30,325 bases of DNA from a virus: the IMG/VR virus record IMGVR_UViG_3300037336_000252, positions 1-30,325 of that record; one strand, written 5' to 3'. The notes beneath the pieces were generated by a model, which had not been told where the DNA came from, did no database searches, and saw only the letters and a list, made by a program, of their open reading frames with translations. Position numbers and translations under genes: made by a program. The first letter of the stretch is position 1. Every line of letters starts with the position of its first letter. Shown piece after piece: positions 1 through 9,900 of the stretch.

Positions 1-327
1 TAAGAATATTTGATTAACAACATTTGGCGCAAATGCTCCAACTGTTAGCCAAGTAGATGGCATCTGTAAAGTTGCATTTTGATAATAAACAACTGCATTG
101 CCACCAATAATAGCATCGGTCATATCAAAGGTTAAGACTCCTGTTATTGGTGCGGTAACTGTTCCAAAGAAATCACCGTTATTCTTTTTGAATGTTATGT
201 TATTTTGTTGAAGTTGAGCTGAATTGGTTTCGCCGCCTCCACTCTCCCCCACCAACAAATGCACCATTTCAGGCGTTGAATTTACGCCTTTTGGTTTTTC
301 TTTAAATATGTATGTTTGTTTAGACAT
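1..327 (-). CDS. Tail fibre or distal tail protein, 3' end outside window
   Basis: This gene starts with ATG at 325-327 and stays open for 109 codons to the left edge of the window, so only its N-terminal part is visible. It begins MSKQTYIFKEKPKG, has a Gly-rich turn (GESGGGE) near residue 26, and then polar, beta-rich sequence with many Asn and Thr. I recognise no domain. Its start overlaps the stop of the leucine-rich-repeat gene by 8 nt (ATGTCTAA), which suggests translational coupling. Position at the end of the tail gene run and the composition suggest a fibre, fibre-attached or baseplate-tip protein; this is inference from context. Confidence 0.6.
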   Translation of the reverse strand, partial: MSKQTYIFKEKPKGVNSTPEMVHLLVGESGGGETNSAQLQQNNITFKKNNGDFFGTVTAPITGVLTFDMTDAIIGGNAVVYYQNATLQMPSTWLTVGAFAPNVVNQIFL

Positions 328-2287
328 TTACGTTACAGTTTTTAGATATTAATATTGTTTCTAAATTTGTTCCTGAAACAGAGTTGATGTTACTGCCAAA
401 AAGAACATAACAAATTGATGTAAAAGATGGTTGATTATTTGCCCATGTTTCAGATGTAGTATATCCTGTGGTTGTCATTTGGTTAACTCTTAAATCTAAA
501 TATTGCAAACTACTTGGCAAAGCAATAGTTGGGTTAAATGTTACTATTTGGTTATCTGTTAAAACTAAAAACTGCAAACTATTTGGTAAAGCAATAGTTG
601 GGTTAAATGTTACTATTTGGTTAACTCCTAAATTTAATTGTTGCAAACTATTTGGTAAAGCAATAGTTGGGTTAAATGTTACTATTTGGTTAACTCCTAA
701 ATCTAATTGTTGCAAACTATTTGGTAAAGCAATAGTTGGGTTAAATGTTACTATTTGGTTATTGTATAATAATAAATATAGCAAACTACTTGGTAAAGCA
801 ATAGTTGGGTTAAATGTTATTATTTGGTTAACTCTTAAATCTAAATATTGCAAACTACTTGGCAAAGCAATAGTTGGGTTAAATGTTACTATTTGGTTAT
901 CTGTTAAAACTAAAAACTGCAAACTATTTGGTAAAGCAATAGTTGGGTTAAATGTTACTATTTGGTTAACTCCTAAATTTAATTGTTGCAAACCTACAAT
1001 ATTACCGCATCCTAAAAATTCATAAACTACCATTTCACTTAAATCTAAAGAAGTACCATTAGCTGTTAAATTACATTTTAATCTACCACTTATTAAACTA
1101 AAATTAGTAATAACAATACTTGTTAAATCATTGTCAATACTATAACTTCTACTACTTAAAAACAATTCAAAACTCGCTTGGTCTGTTACGGGATAACTCG
1201 CATCACCCGTTACCCAATTTGCCGTAACATCAAAATTAAAAGTTTCATCCGTAATCTCAAAGTAATATAGCTTATTGTCTTCATCAACTATCCCTAAAGA
1301 ATTTCGCCAATCGCTAACAATCAAAGGTGTTAAATCTTCAAAAGTTGCTAAGCCTAAATCGGCTAAAGTTGTTGAATAAATTACGTTTTGTTTGAAGATT
1401 TCAACATCCAACCCTTCACCTCCGCTAATTTTATTAATTGAATGAAAATAAATAAAAGTTACCGTGTCAAATGTTTCTATCACAAAATTAGCTCTATAAT
1501 TTGGTTGCAAGACTAAATCCTCTTCATCAGGAAATTGCATATCCCAATCGGAAACTGCATGTTTTAATGTTTTATCAGTTGTGCTACGATTTGTGATGCT
1601 TATAAATTTTCCTAAATAAATATTTTGATTTTGAAAAACAGTACTTGGCGTAAAATTCTCAACCTCTGACGTATCATCATCTGTTAATACAAATGAAGTA
1701 GAAATTCCGTCTAAAGAAATAGATATTGTTCCTGTTCCTGTTATTTCTGTTGGAGCAAATTCTTGTTTTTCGACAAAATCATTAGAAACAACAATTCCAA
1801 ACTCACTATCTGTAACATTAATTTCAGTAACCAAAACAGTATTTAAAGGAATGTTTGGACGAATAGCAACTCCTATATTTTCAAAACCAGCCAAATAAAT
1901 TAATTCATTTGAAGTATTGGCAACAATTATATCTTTTCTAATATTGCCAGTTGTTGTAAAAGGAATTGTTTGCTCAAATGCAACGGCAGTAAAATAGTTT
2001 ATATTTAATATTCGCCACTGTACTCCTGACGGTACCGTAAGGTCATTTCCAAGAAGTGTAATTTCACCAACAAACAACAACTGACCAAAGCTATTGTTTA
2101 AGATAGCATCAATTATTTTCTTTATTTGAAGTTTTTCGCTTGTTCCATTGTTTGAAACGTGCAAATATGATGTATCAATTAATTCTAATTGTTCCTGAAG
2201 TTCTGGAATGCTTTTGGCATTGGTAAGTATTAAATTATACTTCTCATTAATAGTTGCCATTAAATTGTAAACTTCTTGAATATTCAT
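320..2287 (-). CDS. Tail fibre-like protein with C-terminal leucine-rich repeats
   Basis: This is a 655-residue protein in the tail fibre position. A longer frame exists from a TTG codon at 2314, but I choose ATG at 2285-2287 (MNIQEVYNL) because it has an A-rich leader and gives an ordinary N-terminus. The first part is coiled or beta-rich, with short motifs often seen in phage fibres. Residues about 430-605 consist of 23-residue units of the pattern NQIVTFNPTIALPNSLQ followed by a variable LxLxxN, which is a leucine-rich repeat with the xxLxLxxN signature. The units are nearly identical at DNA level with a 69-nt period. Leucine-rich repeats usually form a curved binding surface, so receptor binding or host adhesion is a reasonable inference. 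A C-terminal region with two Cys follows the repeats. Confidence 0.75.
   Translation of the reverse strand: MNIQEVYNLMATINEKYNLILTNAKSIPELQEQLELIDTSYLHVSNNGTSEKLQIKKIIDAILNNSFGQLLFVGEITLLGNDLTVPSGVQWRILNINYFTAVAFEQTIPFTTTGNIRKDIIVANTSNELIYLAGFENIGVAIRPNIPLNTVLVTEINVTDSEFGIVVSNDFVEKQEFAPTEITGTGTISISLDGISTSFVLTDDDTSEVENFTPSTVFQNQNIYLGKFISITNRSTTDKTLKHAVSDWDMQFPDEEDLVLQPNYRANFVIETFDTVTFIYFHSINKISGGEGLDVEIFKQNVIYSTTLADLGLATFEDLTPLIVSDWRNSLGIVDEDNKLYYFEITDETFNFDVTANWVTGDASYPVTDQASFELFLSSRSYSIDNDLTSIVITNFSLISGRLKCNLTANGTSLDLSEMVVYEFLGCGNIVGLQQLNLGVNQIVTFNPTIALPNSLQFLVLTDNQIVTFNPTIALPSSLQYLDLRVNQIITFNPTIALPSSLLYLLLYNNQIVTFNPTIALPNSLQQLDLGVNQIVTFNPTIALPNSLQQLNLGVNQIVTFNPTIALPNSLQFLVLTDNQIVTFNPTIALPSSLQYLDLRVNQMTTTGYTTSETWANNQPSFTSICYVLFGSNINSVSGTNLETILISKNCNVNV
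477..648. repeat. 172-nt perfect direct repeat, copy 1, inside 69-nt tandem repeats
   Basis: The 172 nt at 477-648 recur without a difference at 822-993, an offset of 345 nt, which is five 69-nt units. A core beginning GCAATAGTTGGGTTAAATGT occurs at 522, 591, 660, 729, 798, 867 and 936, one per unit. The repeats code for the leucine-rich repeats of the fibre protein. Confidence 0.95.
822..993. repeat. 172-nt perfect direct repeat, copy 2
   Basis: This is the second copy of the 477-648 segment, identical over 172 nt. It spans about two and a half of the 69-nt leucine-rich-repeat units, so the duplication moved several units at once and kept the reading frame. Confidence 0.95.
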
Positions 2288-2392
2288 TTTATAGTAAATG
2301 TTTGATTGAAACAAAATTACTATTTTTATTTAGACTAAATAAGAATATACTAAAATAAAATTATCGATGTAGTTAATTTTGTATTTAATAGC

Positions 2393-2400
2393 TAAATTTG
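2393..2400 (+). promoter_or_regulatory. Possible -7 box for the plus-strand gene
   Basis: TAAATTTG fits the Bacteroidota -7 consensus TAnnTTTG and lies 4 nt before the ATG at 2405, so the message would be nearly leaderless. I see no good TTG element at the usual 17-23 nt upstream, so confidence is low. Confidence 0.3.
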
Positions 2401-2404
2401 TGTC

Positions 2405-2593
2405 ATGGATTTTGTAATTATTCTTTTTGTTGTTTGTGTGGGCGGCTGCTATCTTGTTGCGAAAGCAATTGGTAACGCTATTTTTGGTGCAAGTGAAAAA
2501 AAAGATACTTATATTGATAAATCAGTACATCACCACTACCACGACAATAGAAGTATTAACGTGGATGGTGAAACTTTTAAAAACTTAGAGTGA
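2405..2593 (+). CDS. Small membrane protein, function unknown
   Basis: This 62-residue protein is the only convincing plus-strand gene in the window. Residues about 3-28 (IILFVVCVGGCYLVAKAIG) form one membrane segment. The rest is hydrophilic and includes a His-rich stretch (HHHYHDN) near residues 42-48. It sits between two leftward tail transcription units, points the other way, and has its own -7-like box in front and a hairpin terminator behind. A single-membrane-span protein near tail and lysis genes could be a holin-like, superinfection-exclusion or moron protein, but nothing in the sequence decides this. Confidence 0.65.
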   Translation: MDFVIILFVVCVGGCYLVAKAIGNAIFGASEKKDTYIDKSVHHHYHDNRSINVDGETFKNLE

Positions 2594-2637
2594 TGACTAT
2601 TCAAGAAAAAAGAAATAGTAAAAGCTATACCAACGAC

Positions 2638-2665
2638 AAAACCCGCCAATTAAAGCGGGTTTTTT
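2638..2665. terminator. Bidirectional rho-independent terminator
   Basis: AAAACCCGC and GCGGGTTTT are separated by an 8-nt AT-rich loop and form a 9-bp stem with an A tract on one side and a T tract on the other. It can end the plus-strand gene (stop at 2593) and the leftward tail operon (stop at 2685). Confidence 0.9.
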
Positions 2666-2684
2666 AATAAAGTAAACTTATAAG

Positions 2685-4736
2685 TTAATATTTCATAAAC
2701 CCAGCATCACCTTCAATTATTCCTGGAATTTCTACGTCACTTGAACTTCCATTTAATACATTGGCACCATCGGTAGAATATACAGTTGAAGCTTTTAATA
2801 ATTTTGCTGTCAATACATAAAGGTTTGTATCATCTAAAGCCGCATCTGTTTCAAGCTCCCCGCTTTTCACAAATTTAGTGTTGTCAATAAATAAATTTTT
2901 ATGTGATAAAGCTCTGCATAATTTTTCCCATATTCCTTCTGTTAATGGTTCGTAAATTATTTGCTTGCCTTTATACATCATGCCGCTTAACATAATTGTA
3001 GAAGTATCAGTTTTATGAATTGAACTTTCTTCATCAATAAAACCTTCAATTTTTGTAAAAGAGATTCTTAAACGATGTCTAATTCCAGTTGCATAATAAA
3101 CATCTGTATTGTCATCATTCCAATAATCATGACAAAGCGTATCTTCATGTCTAACTTTAACATAAATTTCTTCGGACAAATGAGTTAATATTCCGAAATT
3201 ATCGTCTTGATTGATTAATTGAACACGTATAGTTTCATCGATAAAATCTAACATATCAATAGAAAACTCATATATTTCATATTCAAATAAATTATAAATA
3301 CATCCAATAATTATGTTTAGATCAACTCCAGTATAATTTTCTGAAATTACAATTACATCTGAATTCTTATCCTCATCAAAAAATGAATTTTCAATAATGT
3401 GCCATGAGCTGCCAATATTTACATAACTTCCAACTTTTGCCCACTCTGGCAAAGTTCCATTTAATGAATGGGAACCATTTACTAAATTAGTATCATAATT
3501 ATAAATATTTCCGGCAGTAAAGTAAATTCCAGTTTTACCAGGTTCTAAATTATATTTAATCGCATCTCGTTTGTCTTTTATTCCGATATTATTGGTTTTT
3601 TGAACTATTGGAATAGTAACTTCATTTCCATTTTCTCGAATAACTTTAACTGTTTTGAAATTATAATTACTTTCAAATTGAGTTGTAATAACATCGGATG
3701 TTTGAAATAATTGAACATCTTTATACGGCAATTGAACATCTACCTCGCAACTTAAAGTGTTTTCATCATTTTTATAATTAGATGCGTCCCCAAAAGTAAT
3801 CCTTTGAGCAAATCGAATTGAATTGCTTTGACTGATGTAAAAATGAGGAACGTAAACTGAAGTTTCGTTTACATTAAAATCTTGCGTAAAAGAACAACCA
3901 AATTGATCGCGTACATAAAGAGTGTAATCCCCAGCTTCAAGTCCAGAAAAAACATTTGATGTTTGCCATTCATCATTATCTAAAGAATATTCTACAATTA
4001 AAGCAGGAACGCCATTTATGAATTGTGTATTATTTTGAATAGATAAAGTTGCTCCATTTGGGGAGTTGTTTATTGTTTTAACAAAGTTAAACGAAATTAA
4101 TGATTGAGGTGTTTTGAAAACATATGGAGCTATAAATCCATTTTCATCAATAAGGGTTATTTGAACTTCTGAATTTCTTAAAGCAACTAAAGTAAATGGG
4201 TTGTTTGTGTTTGCTAAAAAATTACCAAAATTAGAATAAATGTCAACAGCTAAAATAGAAGTGGTAATATTTAAGTTTACTTCTTCACATAAATTTGTTG
4301 CGGTTGAAAAATTTTCGTTTGTAATTTCAATAGCATTAAATCCTGTTTCATTTTGAATAATAACATCAACAATGCCATTACCGTCATTTGTATGAGTGAA
4401 AATAGCATTTGGATAATTTGCCTCTATAACTACAGCTCCAAGACCGTTATTTTCAGTTGGCGGAATATATGTAATATTAAAAAGATTTGTTGAATTATAA
4501 TCTAAATTAAAAGCTGCTATGTAATTATTAGCACAAGTTCCATTCCAGTTTGTTTCAGGTCCATTTCCGTTATCAAAAATAGTAGACATTGGTATAGTTG
4601 CTTGACCTGTTTGAACTCTTATAGTTCTAAATCTTTCTTTATAGATGAATTGGCTAGTTAATAATTCACCGAAACTAATACTATAGTTTAATGGGGGAAT
4701 TTGTAAAAAAGTGATTGTTACTCTTGAGTTTGCCAT
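2685..4736 (-). CDS. Phage tail protein with a SprB-like repeat
   Basis: This 683-residue protein is encoded directly after the 751-residue tail protein (4 nt gap) and ends at the bidirectional terminator. The sequence is beta-rich and Asn/Thr-rich. Residues about 248-282 (EYSLDNDEWQ, then LEAGDYTLYVRDQFGC) look like the SprB/Ig-like repeat common in Bacteroidota gliding adhesins, which carry the same L-AG-YT-V-D--GC spacing. The C-terminal half contains alternating strands and an HDYW-type segment. In siphoviruses the gene two places after the tape measure often codes for tail-tip or receptor-binding protein, so I infer a tail-tip structural role. It is not a confident match to any named family. 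Confidence 0.65.
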   Translation of the reverse strand: MANSRVTITFLQIPPLNYSISFGELLTSQFIYKERFRTIRVQTGQATIPMSTIFDNGNGPETNWNGTCANNYIAAFNLDYNSTNLFNITYIPPTENNGLGAVVIEANYPNAIFTHTNDGNGIVDVIIQNETGFNAIEITNENFSTATNLCEEVNLNITTSILAVDIYSNFGNFLANTNNPFTLVALRNSEVQITLIDENGFIAPYVFKTPQSLISFNFVKTINNSPNGATLSIQNNTQFINGVPALIVEYSLDNDEWQTSNVFSGLEAGDYTLYVRDQFGCSFTQDFNVNETSVYVPHFYISQSNSIRFAQRITFGDASNYKNDENTLSCEVDVQLPYKDVQLFQTSDVITTQFESNYNFKTVKVIRENGNEVTIPIVQKTNNIGIKDKRDAIKYNLEPGKTGIYFTAGNIYNYDTNLVNGSHSLNGTLPEWAKVGSYVNIGSSWHIIENSFFDEDKNSDVIVISENYTGVDLNIIIGCIYNLFEYEIYEFSIDMLDFIDETIRVQLINQDDNFGILTHLSEEIYVKVRHEDTLCHDYWNDDNTDVYYATGIRHRLRISFTKIEGFIDEESSIHKTDTSTIMLSGMMYKGKQIIYEPLTEGIWEKLCRALSHKNLFIDNTKFVKSGELETDAALDDTNLYVLTAKLLKASTVYSTDGANVLNGSSSDVEIPGIIEGDAGFMKY

Positions 4737-4740
4737 GATT

Positions 4741-6996
4741 TTATTTGTTTGATTTTAATACTTTCCATTTTCCTGCATCGTTTGGTTTTAGGTTAAATAA
4801 ATAACCAGTTTCTAAAACATTGAATTCGTTTAAAAACTCTACCAATCCGTAAAAATTTTTTATTTCTTTTCCTTGAATAATCGTGCTGCCTTGCACCATT
4901 TGCATAACGTCAAAATTACACTCATGCTCAAACTCTATCCATTCAGGAACAAATCGAGGTCTTTCTAATTCTGAATTAATGATGTTACCATTTTCAGAAT
5001 ATTCAGGCTTCCCAGTCATTTTAGTTTTTAATTGACTATTTGCTGTCGATGATGAATATCTTAAATATTCTGATTTATATAATTGAACGCCCGCTGATAT
5101 TACCCACGAATGTCGCATTAAATTGTTTACCGGAGATAACCTTAAATTACTTGCTGTTTCGGGCGCAAATATACCTGTTGGAATTTGCTCAAAATCATCA
5201 TGATATTTTCTTTGCTCAAAGATATTGGTAATTCCTTTTTTTAAATCCTCAAACCAAATCTTATCATCATAACTAGTGTCTAATGTGTCATAGGAATTAT
5301 AGGGTTTTCTTCTTGCGAATTCTTCACCATAATTGTCAGTTCTATAACTTGAAACAGCTTCATATATCTCTTTTACTTCTGTTATTATAGTTGTAAAATT
5401 AGTGTTTCCATTTGGTTCATCTAGCCCTTGTGCTTCGTCGTAAACGCCGCCATCTTCATAACCTATGTTTACAGCTGAATAATAGTATTTTTCAGCTTCA
5501 TATCTTTTAACTTTTTTTACTTGGTTGGGTAGTTTGATTGTAACATTTCTATTGTAAAAGAATTTCAAATCTTCAATTCGTACTCTTTCTTGATTTCTAT
5601 ATTCTTCAATTCCCATTCCAACGTTAAAAACTGCTCTAACATTTTGAATAGCATCTTTCAAAGAAGTTGTTAGTGGTTTGAATAAATTAGGATTATCTTC
5701 TGTTCCAATAGGTAATTTATCAAATTGCCTAATCCAAAAACCGTGAGTAACACCAATAAAAGCGCCAAATCCATCGATGGGATATCCTTTTTCTTTTCTT
5801 CCAAAATAATCTGAATAAAAACATTTTTCTTTTGAAGCGCAAATTTCTGTAAGCCTTTCAATAATATCATGAACAAATATAAATTTAGCTTTTGTTGGTT
5901 CAAAATAACTTTCTTCTTCAGCAAAAATTGATCCTTCAAAATCAGAAACGTCAACATAAAACCTAGCTCTTGAAGATGAAAAATTTCGCAAATCAGCTTT
6001 TATAAAAAATTCTAATCCGATACTGTCACCCTCATATACTGTGATACTATGGTCAAAATTCAGATTGAATGTTTGTCCGTTATCTATTGATAAAATGTTG
6101 GGATATATGTTAGAACCGCTTCCAGCGTGAAATAAATCAATTCTGTTTTTTACATTATAATTGTTTCCATTTTCAAAAATCGTTAAGCATACTTTGAAAA
6201 AAGCCCAGCTCCATTCATTTCCTATAAGATTAACTCCATCTACTATATCTGTTTTAAATTTTAAATTGTTGCCTTTAATTCTTATTTCTCGAGTTCTGTC
6301 GAATATTGCTAAAATTTGAATTCCATTTGTTCCAACAATATCATAACCGTTCATTCCTGGTATTGTACTTTGCGCTTGTTCGTGCGACCTAATATCTAAT
6401 GTCATTGGAAAAGCACTGGTTTGACTTCTAGTATTTCCAGCATCTGACCAAACCCGAAGCTCTACTGGATTGAAATTATTGTTTGCTTTCCATTTAGATT
6501 TTAAGAATATTTTTCTCCCATGCAACGCTACTTGATTAGTTTCTAATTCTTGAATTGGTTTTCCGTCCAAAGTTTCAACTCTATCAATCTCGACATCTTC
6601 GCTTTCTCTAGATTTTAATACTTCTTCTAATCCTCCCGAATTAAATTTTAATGAAACTTCATTGTTTTCAAAACTATAAGTTGACATTGCTAAATATCCC
6701 CAGTAGGTTTTTACCCAACCTCTACTTCTTGGATGAACTTCGTATTTCGTTAATTTTAATTTAGCTTTAATTCCATAAAGTTTTCTTTGAAAATTAATAA
6801 AATCAGCACTTTTATCTACAAACTTTAAACTGTTTGAAAACTTTGTAAAAATTCCATGATACTCCTCGTTTCTGGCAAATTCTTTATCGTCAGAACTCCA
6901 ACCGATTGGGTCAATACTTAAAACAAAAGTTTGTTTTGATTGCTCACAATAGATTTCGTACTTTACTTGCTGTGTATATTGTTGAAATATTCCCAT
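4741..6996 (-). CDS. Distal tail or tail-tip protein
   Basis: This 751-residue protein follows the tape measure gene with a one-base stop-start overlap (TAATG), as is usual for the distal tail gene of siphoviruses. It begins MGIFQQYTQQVKYEIY and is predicted soluble and beta-rich, with many aromatic residues. No signal peptide or membrane segment is visible. The C-terminal part (EFEHECNFDVMQMVQG, then FLNEFNVLETGYLFNL) is reminiscent of phage tail proteins that attach the tip complex to the tube. I assign the role mainly from gene order. Confidence 0.65.
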   Translation of the reverse strand: MGIFQQYTQQVKYEIYCEQSKQTFVLSIDPIGWSSDDKEFARNEEYHGIFTKFSNSLKFVDKSADFINFQRKLYGIKAKLKLTKYEVHPRSRGWVKTYWGYLAMSTYSFENNEVSLKFNSGGLEEVLKSRESEDVEIDRVETLDGKPIQELETNQVALHGRKIFLKSKWKANNNFNPVELRVWSDAGNTRSQTSAFPMTLDIRSHEQAQSTIPGMNGYDIVGTNGIQILAIFDRTREIRIKGNNLKFKTDIVDGVNLIGNEWSWAFFKVCLTIFENGNNYNVKNRIDLFHAGSGSNIYPNILSIDNGQTFNLNFDHSITVYEGDSIGLEFFIKADLRNFSSSRARFYVDVSDFEGSIFAEEESYFEPTKAKFIFVHDIIERLTEICASKEKCFYSDYFGRKEKGYPIDGFGAFIGVTHGFWIRQFDKLPIGTEDNPNLFKPLTTSLKDAIQNVRAVFNVGMGIEEYRNQERVRIEDLKFFYNRNVTIKLPNQVKKVKRYEAEKYYYSAVNIGYEDGGVYDEAQGLDEPNGNTNFTTIITEVKEIYEAVSSYRTDNYGEEFARRKPYNSYDTLDTSYDDKIWFEDLKKGITNIFEQRKYHDDFEQIPTGIFAPETASNLRLSPVNNLMRHSWVISAGVQLYKSEYLRYSSSTANSQLKTKMTGKPEYSENGNIINSELERPRFVPEWIEFEHECNFDVMQMVQGSTIIQGKEIKNFYGLVEFLNEFNVLETGYLFNLKPNDAGKWKVLKSNK

Positions 6997-9900
6997 TATC
7001 TTCTTTTGTTTCTCCAGTTAATTTGGTCATTTCTCCATTGTTGATAACCAAAATCAATGTTGTTATGAATTGTTGTAGATGATTTTTTGTTTTTAATTGC
7101 ATGAACAACTTCATCTAGTTTTTTATTAATTTGAGCATCGCTAAAACCTCCTGACTGTATCATTATTTGATACTCTGTTAGTTTCTTGTTGTCATCGCTA
7201 ACCGTTTGCTTCATTGAATTGTTTAAGTATTTTTTATACTCATCAAAGTTTTTCCAAACAATATCGTTTTTAGCCAATCGTGCCAAAGTTGGTTTATTTG
7301 GTGTCATTATTGGATTAGAACCATCCGGCTTAGTAATTATTTCAGAAACTCCACCATCACCAACGATTGCCATTTCCTCTGGACCGCCTTTTCTTCCAAG
7401 TTTATATTTTGGTAAAGGCGCCAATAAAACATTAGCTGCTTGAGCTGCAGCTATACCAATAGCTATAGGAATTTGAATAGCTCGGTAAGGCGTTCCTGCT
7501 GTTCCGAATGAAATAGCGTCTAATTGAACTGCCACCAACTGAATAGCCGTTAAGGTTTTTGCTAAATCTATTCCGATTTGAGCCAATGAAATTACCTTAT
7601 TGAAAATTGCAGCTTTTACAAGTTCTTTTTTGCGTTCCTTTTCAAGTTCTTTAGCTTTTTTTGCTTTCTCTTTTTCAAGCAAATCCTTTTGTCTCGCATC
7701 ATTTCCGGCTAACTCAATTTGATTGTCATAGTAGTCATTCCAATAATCCATTTCGGCTTCAATGGCTGACACTTTAGCATCGAATATTGTATTTGTTAAA
7801 TCAACTAATGAATAAGCTAGGTTATCAGCTAATTCTCTTGTTCTTTGATTAGCTTCAATTTGAAGTTCCAAAAGCCTTTCAGCTTTTTCTTTTTCGCTTT
7901 CGATTATGGCTTCATTCGAAGAAATTATAGTATCAACATTTAATTGCGATAAATCGGCTTTGTATTTCGAAAGTTTGTTTTCGGTTTCGGCTCTTTTTTC
8001 TGCTGAAATTTGCTCTTCTTTTGGGAGCAACGCATTGTTGTCTAATAAAGTTTGAATAGCATCTATTTGAACTTGAAGCTTTTCTTTTGCGAAATCCTGC
8101 GTGATCTTTAAAAGCTTTCTTTCGTGCTCGATTGCCGCATTTTCCAATAAATCATAATTATTTCCAGCCGCATCTAAAGTTCTTTGATACTGTTCGTTTT
8201 CTTTAGAAATTCGATTATTTAATGCCGTATCTGTATCTTGAATTTGAGCATCTACAAGTTTTTGAATTGAATTTACTTGTCCGTCGATTAGTTTCTCTCT
8301 ATCTTCTGTGCCTTTTTTAGCAGCTGTGGTTAAAGATTCTTGATACTTCTCAAAAACTAATTGTTGTTCAGATGTTAGGACTTTATTTGTTTGACCAGTT
8401 CTAATTATTTCATCGATTTGAATATTTGATAGTTCTCTAATAAATGTCCCTTTATCCTCATTGTATTTTCCTAACTGTGAAAGTTCATATTCTGCTTGTT
8501 CTTTAATTTTTGTATTATAAATTTGTTGTGAATCAAGCAATGCATCTATTCTTTTCTCAAAAGAAGCATCTTCATTGTCCAATATTTCTTTATCTAAATC
8601 AATCCCTAATTGCAGTCTAAATTGAGAAAGTTTAAAAGCTTCATCAATAGCTTTTTTTTCTAAATCATATTTTTCTTTTAAAAACTGCTTTCTTTTTGCG
8701 ATAGCTTTTTTGTCTTCTTCTGCTTGGATTGCGGATTCTTTTAAATTCCCTTGTTTATCTAAATCTTCAAGAATTCCATTTAGTTTAGTCTGTTCGGAAA
8801 TAGTAACTTCTGAGTTAGCTTTTAATGTCGCTCTCAAAGCATCATTTTGAGATTTTAACTCAACAAGGTTGTTTTTTTTGTCTTTTGTGCTTTCTCCAAA
8901 TGGATTTGTTAAAGCATATTTATTAATGGCATCAAACTCTTTTTGAGCGTTTTCAACTCTTTTATTTGATTCTTCAATTTGATTTTTAGTTCTTTCAAAT
9001 TCTTGTTTTTTTAAATCAACAAAAGTCTGAAGTTGAGATTTTACTATTTCTTTTTTTCGATTTATTTCCTCTTCATCTAGCTTTTTTGAACTTTCTCCTT
9101 TTGCTTTTCTTAATTCGATTTCGGATTCAATTCCTTTAAAATCTTTTTCTCTATTTTTATCTCGATCAGAAGTATATTTACTTTCTGTTTGTTGTAGATT
9201 TTCAGTTGCAAACCTTACTGCGTTTACTCTTTTTTCGGTTTCGCTTAACTCATCATTAAACACAACATAAGCAACAACTACAGCCGCTAAAGCTGCTAAT
9301 ATTATTCCCCATGGAGTTGCCGTCATGGCTGTATTTAAACCAGTTTGCGCTAAAGTTGCAGCCCTTACGGCTTGCGCTTCTGCTAAAATAGCCTTTGTTC
9401 CAATTCCTGTAGATAGCGCAAAATTAATCTGAGCAACCGTAGCTGCTGTTTTAATTGCAGAAAAAGCCGCAGTAACAAAATTAACTGCTCTTTGAATTGC
9501 TAAATATGACAATAATACACTTCCATATTTTATAAAATTAGAAATTATAGATTGTAAATTATCTCTTAAAAACTTTAATCCAGAAGCTAGTTTTTCAGTT
9601 CCCTGATTAGCATTATTAGTATTTAAAACATATTGCTCCCATTTGTCTTTAATATCCGTTAGGATTGATGCTACGCTTTCAGATGCAGCTGCAACTTCTT
9701 TGTTTAATGCAATATTATCAATATATTCTTGTTTAGCAGTGGAAACAGCCGTTGTAAGAATGTCATAGTTTGCAGCTAAAGAACCTATGACGGTGAATGC
9801 TCTTTTTTCTGTTATTTCAACTTCTTCTAATACTTTTGAAAGATTTTCTCCTTCATCTTTGGCTTTTGCTAATCCTCCAACAAATTTTACAAATACGCCA

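Noticed and set aside
477-993. CRISPR-like array from the regular 69-nt repeats
   Set aside because: The units are contiguous near-identical coding repeats with no unique spacers and stay in frame in a tail protein.
468-1025. A 185-residue plus-strand frame of tidy repeats
   Set aside because: It is the mirror image of the leucine-rich repeats. The 69-nt period keeps the opposite strand open. The minus-strand product has recognisable repeat logic, and the plus-strand one does not.
320-2287. Diversity-generating retroelement target
   Set aside because: No reverse transcriptase and no template copy with A-specific differences is visible in the window.
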